From: Clonostachys chloroleuca
Taxonomy: Eukaryota > Ascomycota > Sordariomycetes > Hypocreales > Bionectriaceae
Direction: 5' to 3'
Assembly (NCBI GenBank): GCA_037952775.1
Contig: JBANAY010000003.1
Location: 11,098,001 to 11,162,000 of the forward strand
DNA length: 64,000 nucleotides
The notes beneath the pieces are model-generated. The model ran no database searches, was not told where the DNA came from, and saw only the letters and a list, made by a program, of their open reading frames with translations. Of the stretch, positions 57,154 to 64,000 are shown in pieces. The position numbers were made by a program, and so were the translations under genes. Within the stretch, counting starts at the first letter, position 1. Every line of letters starts with the position of its first letter.

Positions 57154-60100
57154 TGTTTTGGGTGGTTATTTTGGGCCGCAAGCCACCCTTCCACTCGCTG
57201 AAGACTGTTGCTAATTGGCAGTGAATATCCACCCAGCAGGCTTTTGGAATTTTGGGGCCGTCCGCCCGTTGCTGTCTCGCCGTATCCCTCCTTTCAATCG
57301 CCCGCGGATGGCGAAGTACAGGGGCGCTGATGCTGAATTGCTCGGGGTGGCTGTGAACCTCGTGTTTGGGGTCTCCTGGAGTGCTAATACACTGTAGTCG
57401 GGCTCGTATCAGTCGCCTATGCCTTAATAGCACGGATGGGGCAACGACTGTGGGTGTGGCTGGTGAGCTGGCAATGGCCGAGACATTGAAGAAATCTTGG
57501 TCGCGGCGCAAGTCAAATTTTGTTGCCGAGGGAGCAAGTTTTATGTCTCTTCTGTCATACCTCAGGGCGACGCCGCTAGACCAAGCCAGATGGTCGTTCT
57601 GGTTTGAATGCGAGTCAAGGCTGGAAGACCGGTGCGAAGCGCGGCGTTTGTGCGATAGGGCCACGTGAGACCGTCTGAAGAAAGAATAGCTCGGAAAGGC
57701 GTTCCCTTTTGATGGCTTGCAACAGCGAAGATCCCGTTGGGGTGATTGGAGGGGTAGTCTGACTGTCTTATCTTGATGCGCCTCGTGCGATTCAATGTTG
57801 GTGGTTGCTTTTTCGTTGTCAGTAGGTCATCCTTTTTGCGCCTGCCTCAGGTCCCTGGAAACAGGAAATGTAACGGAGTGTGTCGCGTGTACACAAACTG
57901 GACAGAGAAATTGTATGTAGCAAAGGTTGGATGAGGAGTATTACCTAAGTATTGTATACTCTTGATGCAAGGTACCGTTTAGTGGCCAGACCAGCGCATA
58001 CAGCGCCTTGTCGCAAAAAAAAAACAGGGAAGCTTCAATTGGACGTGATAGCGATTGCCGGCTCTGTGCTCGGGCAACAAAGGATGGACACGCAGCAGAA
58101 ACAAAGAAAGCCACACCGCAAGTGAAGAAATCGGAGGATGGGAAGAGAGAGAAGGAGAGGGCCAACGGGAAGCGAGAGGGAAGAAGAAAAAAGTCTCGAA
58201 TCGGGACGATGCCGCTGCTGGGCTGGACCCGGTCGTGTTGCTGCAGTCCAGAGCTGTTAGCAATCCAGCATTGACAGTATTTTATTTAGCATCTGGGCCG
58301 TCCCTGGCGGATGAAGTTGGCCCTGAGAAGCACGGTACCTTACCTACGAGCGACGCAAGGTTACCCCGGCGTAGTCCCAACGTCGCGCGTGGAACGAAAT
58401 CGCAAGCACAGATGTCTGTCTCGACGTCCGGCACTGGCTCGCGTATCGTGGGACAGCACGGCGAAATGTCGTACGACTTGGTCGGTAGACTTACTTACTG
58501 GCCTGGAACAGACCTGGAGCAGAACAGAGACACGGAGTGGAAGGGAGATGGGAGGGAGCTGGCAACTCTGGACGTCGCTGTGGCACCGTATGCTACCTAT
58601 ATTTCTGCTCCATCGAGGTGGTTTCAAGCTCTTACAGCCGCTAAAAGGTAATACCTGTCTACCTTATCCACCTGCCCAGGCTAACAATCTAGTGCTCTCC
58701 GGGACATCGTGGTGGTGGGAGCGAAGAGGAGGGTGCTTACGGGAGCAGCTGTGAGCGCCCGTCGCCGACACCAGTCTGCGATAGTGATTGCTTGGCTGCT
58801 TGACCGACTAAGTTGCTGTGTGCATCCAGTCCTGGGGTTTCCGGTTCTTCTAGCGAGCTTGTTTGCTTCTGATACCCAACTGCTACTCATCTCAAATACG
58901 AGGCTGCCCTAACCCAGCCCCGTACATACGAAGTACATACATTTCATTTGGCTTCCCCATAGCACCACTCCACCTCAAATCCGCGACCCGCGACTGGCTG
59001 GACTGAGCTGCTTGTTGCTTTTGCCTCAGCTCTGCGTGTGTTGCTCTGCGCTGCTTGCTTCGCTTGATGAGCTTGCCCAGTCGCGCACTTCTCAGCCCGT
59101 AGTAGCTGCATCGATGACGGCAATGACACGCTGCCCCGCTGCTCTGCACACACATACCGTGCTGCTTGTTTCCCCTTCTGCCGTCCTTTTTTTCTCCGTC
59201 AGGCCTGGCTTGCTGGCTTCTTACCTTATCCACTGCCATATACAGCGATCGATGAGGTAATGCTGCTACGTGTGCCGCTCTGCTCCGTCGCAAACCCCAA
59301 GGAGACCGTTGCCCAGATTAGTTACAGTCCCCGGGTAAATCCTTTGCTTAGGGAGGATATGGAAGAGCTGTCGGCCCTGTGCCGTCACCGCGTTGCATCA
59401 AAACCTGATGCCTGTCGCAGTTTCGCTGTCATGATCCCTGCCCCGAGTCCTGTGAACTGTGGGTTATGGGCGTGCACTCCATCCCTCTCTTCCATCCCTA
59501 TCGCACCCATCGCCACCCCCGTTCCTCCCAAGCCCTCGAACAAGCAGAGCATGCGACCTCCAGCGCCCATCATCGACTGACCAGGCTTGACCGTCTATTC
59601 GGCTCGCCTGGCCACGGGACCCAAACGTGGAGTCGCACAGCAGGCTTAACATCACACTACGGTCTGCTCCGGCTACTTCGCTCCGCTAACTGAACTCTTA
59701 ACGTCTAGTGCTGGGCCGACTGCCGCAGGGAATGTCACGGCGCCATGTGCGAGCCCTTGGACGCCGGGAATGGCCAAACGTCTATCCCCAGGGCCAATGA
59801 GCTGTCTCCCTCAGCCCTGTTGCCCAGCAGCTTTAACCCGTAGGGGGCTGTCATCCACGTCTCTTCTTAGTGGGAAGCGGAACCCCCGTTATGGGGCACG
59901 CGATCAAACGCCAGTCTCCTCATCCGTCCTGGTCTTGGACCACTCGCTTCCGCGGCACAAAGATTGGGAGAGAGCCAAGCTTGCCAAGCTAGCTTATTCT
60001 TCCCTCTATTGTGGTTGGATCACGATTGCCAAGATCCCTAAACCAAATGCCAGAACAGCGGTGCCAGGCGTGCTTACGCTCCTCACCACCTGGCATGATA

Positions 60101-61919
60101 CCTACACGCTGAATGGATGGCTTGGATGCAACATCGCGCGCCGGTCGTGTCACTTTTGGGTTTACTGGTGCATCTGCATCATCCCCTTATCATCCCTTCT
60201 TTGCTCCCCCCTGCATATCAGATCTCGCTGTCGCATTGTGGCGCTGGGTCACGTCCCGTCCTAGGCCCTCCCCTTTCTTGTCAGACTCGTAACTGGCTGC
60301 GCTCCCACATGTAAGCAACGTCAAACGCAGTCTGTCTCCCTTCGCTCTCTCCTCACCAGTCAGAGCCCTCGGAATGCCCAGCTGAAAGCCTGAAATCAAA
60401 TCACGGCTGCCAAAATCATGATTCAAATTTGCACTAGTCTGCAAGACAGAGATGAGACATTTCTCATCAACCGCAGATTGGCGAGAGTTGAGCGCGTACC
60501 CAATTTTTTGGTAATTTTTAATTCCCCTTGCTTTTTATTCCGTTGGTCACGACCCTTGTCCTGCTGGCTGAGGAACAGCAAATGTGTCAAGTAGGCAAGA
60601 TCCTCGCAGGCAATGTCTCAGTCGAGCTGTATCAAATCAAAGACATTGGACAGATTTCAGATGGCAGGCTGCCAGGCTGGACCCTAACATTTAGTTCAAC
60701 AGCCCTGTGAGACCCCCAAACCAAAGCAATAATTTTGTGCCTACCAGAGCTTAATGTCGGCGAAGGCCAATCTCCCCCCAAAAAAAACCCATATCCTACC
60801 ACCCCAAAAGCCCGTAAGAACCTACTTTTAAACACATCAGACGAGGCCCAGACAAGATGCGGTCTAGACCACGACACGCGCTTTACACGCGCACGATGCT
60901 ACACATACATACATGCCACGAGCCACGGATGTTAGTGTTCTGCCAGACTTGTCTAGCCAAATAGATGACATGGCCATAGTCTATTCCCTACCCGAGATAG
61001 GTTTTCGACGGTCCCAGACGCCTTCCCCCGATGCTTGTTTTGGCCCTGTCGGGCCCGGCGACTACGTGCATCTGTTCTAGCCGGAAAAAGTATACTGTTG
61101 TCATTTGCCCGTAGAGACAGTTTTTTTACGTCTGACCACTTGATGGAAATACTCTGTGGCAGTTTCTTAGACATGTCTCGTAGTACTTTGTCACTCCGTC
61201 GAGCCGAACAGCCGCAGAGATGGCCGTAGCAAAGCCAGCACCTGCCAGTCTCACGATGATTTCAGTAGAAGGGTGCTGCGTTTCTGATGTCATGTTGTAT
61301 GAGAGGATGCTGAGGGATGCAACTGAAGCCACAGAGGTCAACGAAACATTCCAAGCGCATATACAACAAGGTCGTCACCTCGTAAAAATGAATGTGGCCT
61401 ACCTAATACGGTTATTTTATCCGGTACACTAAATAGCTGTATCGAACAATATCGATATAGTTGTCTCCGGTCTCACATCCAGCCGGTCAGACGAGCAGAG
61501 GCCAGCAGATATCGATCCATGTCCAATGCAGACAGCTTACCCTACAGCACGATAGTGGCACACACCCTCTTGAGGAGGCTGGCCTCTTCGACGCATACCT
61601 CGCATCCAAACATTACTGCAAGAGCACGGATGACTTGACCGAATGCCAATCGGACGCTCAATATTTAACACTCGAATTGCTAGTTAAAACGACTTCGTAG
61701 GGCATCTACTCGAGCTACCTTACAAGCAGCATGCCGCGATGAGTCAGCAACTCCAGCGCTGTGAGATTTTCAGCCTTATCATGACCGCCGTTGAGAAGAA
61801 TAAGTTGGAAAGAGACGGATATAAATCACTCATCACCAGCGGCAAACCTGCCTTCACTTAGAAAAAGTAATACCATAGAACCTGCTAGCTCTAGATCAAC
61901 ACACTCCACTGATTTGAAC
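57154..61919. other. 4.8 kb without a supported gene, between divergent genes
   Basis: This is the common upstream region of the 1209-aa protein gene and the Nudix gene. It is moderately GC-rich with CT-rich and GA-rich runs. Open frames up to about 200 codons (58055-58651, 59770-60264) are Cys/Trp/Arg-rich, lack motifs and overlap other open frames, so I do not call them. Long leaders or non-coding transcripts are possible. Confidence 0.45.
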
Positions 61920-62967
61920 ATGCCTCCACCTCCGAATAAGTTCTTGGATCTGATCACCCCGTTTGACAAGTGAGTACTGAACTCTTCTATAGGGCCACAC
62001 CAAGCCAAAGTAACTTACACGCATGGAACCCAGCGTCCGTCTGGACTTTGAGCAGAACTTCTCCCCCTACTACCACTTCCGCCTCTCCCCAGACGACCCG
62101 AGACCCCATGGCTTCATCCACCCAAACACAGTAGCCAGGATGCCCTGGCCGCCCTCCGTGACCATCGACCACGACGCCCGGACAGTCACCATAGCCTCAC
62201 CACCCTCATCCCCATCCTCCACGCCAGCCGCCCGCACGCAGCACATCAACAGCACCATCCAGCAGGCCATCGACTCCGCCATCGACGCAGACGTCTTCCC
62301 CCACCTCCGCGCCCAGCACAGCGAGCCCTTCCTCATCCCGGGCGCCCGTGGTCCCGGCCCCGTCCACGTTGAGCGCTTCGCGGCCACCCTCTTCGGTACC
62401 GCCACCCGCGGCGCCCACATGACCGCCTTCGTCAGGGGCTTCCCTGACGAGCGAGGCGGCCTCCGCATCTGGGTCGCCAAGCGCAGCCGCCATCTCGCCA
62501 CCTACCCGGGCATGCTCGACAGCACCGTCGCCGGCGGCGTCAAGGCTACCGACTCCCCGACCGCCTGTATCCTCGCCGAGGCCAGCGAGGAGGCCTCGCT
62601 GCCCCCGGCCCTCATAGCCGCCAAGTGCAGGCCAACCGGCGTCCTGACCATGGCCAACATCAACCCGGTCTCGAGCTTGTATCACTCCGAGGTCCTGTAC
62701 GTGTACGATATGGAGATGCCCCCGGACGTCCTGCCCACCCCGGGGGACGACGAGGTGGACAGGTTTGAGCTCATGGGTCCCGACGAGGTCATCTCGAAGA
62801 TGGAAGCCGGCGAGTTCAAGCCGAATGTGTGTCCCGTCATGGTCGACTTCTTCTTGAGGCATGGAATCGTCACCCCGGAGGAGGTGGGCCCTGGTGCGTA
62901 TGCTGAAGTCTGCAGCAGGCTGAGAAGGAAACTGCCCGTGCCTCTTGTGCCCGACCAGGCGGAATGA
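61920..62967 (+). CDS. DUF4743 / Nudix-domain protein, thiamine-pyrophosphokinase-related (2 exons, 327 aa)
   Basis: Exon 1 is 61920-61969 (MPPPPNKFLDLITPFD), with a GTGAGT...CAG intron with CTTAC branch site, and exon 2 is 62034-62967 (984 nt). The N-terminal half contains the DUF4743-type region with PYYHFRLSP and a pro-domain up to about residue 125. The Nudix half has HMTAFVRGF, LRIWVAKRSRHLATYPGMLDST, and the Nudix box GGVKATDSPTACILAEASEEASL with the catalytic EE pair. VLYVYDMEMPPD follows. Plant and yeast relatives act on oxidised or damaged thiamine diphosphates or other nucleoside diphosphate derivatives. It is cytosolic by absence of targeting signals. The ATG at 62023 would lose the N-terminal motif, so the spliced start is preferred. 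Confidence 0.9.
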
Positions 62968-63800
62968 GTGAAGCCCTTGCCATCTAGAAATGATATTAGA
63001 CTTCCACCCTGTCACTGGATAAAAGCTTTGCTAGTCATGGATATAAATAACTTGACCACAAGACCAGTAATTAGTGGCAAATGTGGCACATGCTTGTTGA
63101 TTTGATATCAAATTTTTTCTCATTTGTTCTCGGACTCTGTACATTTTGCAGAGGCGCCTACCGCAAACCTCTCCCCACACCTAATAGATCTCGGAACTTC
63201 CCAATGTTGCTGCCGAGTAGTATCAGCAAGGGTTCCATGCCAAGGTTTGGAATTCGACGGCTTATTTCACCTCCGTACCCACAATCGCCTTTTACCCTCA
63301 CCCCATAGGTAATACCCTCCCAAGATGTATAGCCAGGTCATTTTCACCCCTTCCAGGATGAGAGCGATGAGACGATCGTCTTCGTGCCTTCTCTTTGGGC
63401 TTGTTATCCCTGGATCAATCCGAAGCTCCGTCTGCATCTGAATGACTCCTACATCAATGAACATAAACCGGGTCACCAGCCCTCGTTAATCTCCTCCCCT
63501 TCTCCTTGGCGCCAATTACAACAAGTTAACAAGTTGCTGTTGATGAAAGAAATGACCAAAATAGATCAGCATTATCACAATGCCGTTGACGCCCTCGCTT
63601 GCGCAGGCGAGCAAGGACGACAGGGATAGAACCCAAAGCGACCCGAGAAGAACTGGGTATCTGCGGTTTTGCGTCAAGTCGGACGCCCTGAACTGCCATC
63701 CAACGGCTAAAAAAAAAAAAAGGAGCCGAAACCACCATTTCCTTGTCACGCTTCTACATATACTCATACAAGACTGCAAAAAAAAGTCTCATTAGGTCGC
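62968..63800. other. Intergenic between convergent genes
   Basis: 833 bp of 3' flanks; an A-run occurs near 63709. No gene was recognised. Confidence 0.5.
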
Positions 63801-64000
63801 CTACTCCTCTTCCGAAGAATCGTCGCTTGACATTGGTCCTTGCGACTCAGCTCGAGCGGGATCAGCGGCGCCCCCATTGTCGCCCTTGCCGTACATGTCT
63901 CGGATTTGCCGTAGCTGAGCTATTCTTGCCTCCTGCTCTAGGGCACTCATTGGCTTGTTCTTCTTTGGCTTAGCCGCCGTCTTGGGCGCTGATTTGGATG
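63801..64000 (-). CDS. C-terminal fragment, possibly a BET (Bdf1-like) bromodomain protein
   Basis: The frame enters from the right edge and ends at TAG 63801-63803, giving about 66 residues. A Lys/Ala/Pro stretch (SKSAPKTAAKPKKNKPMS) leads to ALEQEARIAQLRQIRDMYG, then Gly/Asp sequence and a Ser/Glu tail ending SSDDSSEEE. A KPMS-x-EQE-x-RI-x-L helix followed by an acidic Ser tail is how I remember the C-terminus of fungal BET proteins such as Bdf1. The bromodomains and ET domain would lie outside the window, so this is a tentative call; another nuclear protein with a basic-acidic tail is possible. Confidence 0.45.
   Translation of the reverse strand, partial: SKSAPKTAAKPKKNKPMSALEQEARIAQLRQIRDMYGKGDNGGAADPARAESQGPMSSDDSSEEE

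Noticed and set aside
59770..60264. 164-codon plus-strand open frame with hydrophobic, Cys/Trp-rich end
   Set aside because: Looks like a chance membrane segment; no family signature and no start context or introns to support it.
1..64000. CRISPR arrays, bacterial-type operons, integrases or phage genes
   Set aside because: None seen; gene structure is eukaryotic throughout and no regular spacer arrays are present.

Overview
The window is nuclear DNA of a filamentous ascomycete, most likely a sordariomycete. The reasons are short GT-AG introns with CTRAC-like branch sites, fungus-specific families (Zn2Cys6 regulator, Pth11-like rhodopsin-domain protein, HET proteins, NACHT-ankyrin NLR, RNase F1/T1-type ribonuclease, DUF4743 Nudix protein) and AT-rich decayed repeats that look RIP-affected. 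The genus cannot be named from the sequence alone. Most gene models below were built by joining exons by eye; the totals are in frame.

Layout. 0-10 kb: the 3' end of an alpha/beta hydrolase, a dienelactone hydrolase, a Zn2Cys6 transcription factor and an MFS anion:cation symporter, which resembles an accessory catabolic or secondary-metabolism neighbourhood. 10-18.6 kb: 8.5 kb with no gene I can support. 18.6-26.7 kb: a Pth11-like membrane protein, an AT-rich stretch with a 49-base poly(A), a secreted guanyl-specific RNase and a secreted subtilisin-like protease.

28.4-45.2 kb: an island of incompatibility-type genes. It holds one large intact NLR (lipase-like domain, NACHT, ankyrin repeats; 1795 aa), a HET-domain gene with two 1-base deletions, a decayed conserved hypothetical gene, an intact 710-aa HET-domain gene, a tRNA-like element with an aberrant anticodon arm, a degenerate direct-repeat pair, and a HET pseudogene with in-frame stops. 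Intact and decaying copies side by side fit a fast-evolving allorecognition or programmed-cell-death locus. This is the most interesting part of the window.

46-64 kb: a more ordinary region with a 492-aa hypothetical protein, a secreted carboxylesterase-like protein that lacks the usual catalytic Glu, an amino-acid permease with one frameshift, a large conserved disordered protein, 4.8 kb without a supported gene, a DUF4743/Nudix protein, and the C-terminus of a possible BET bromodomain protein at the right edge.
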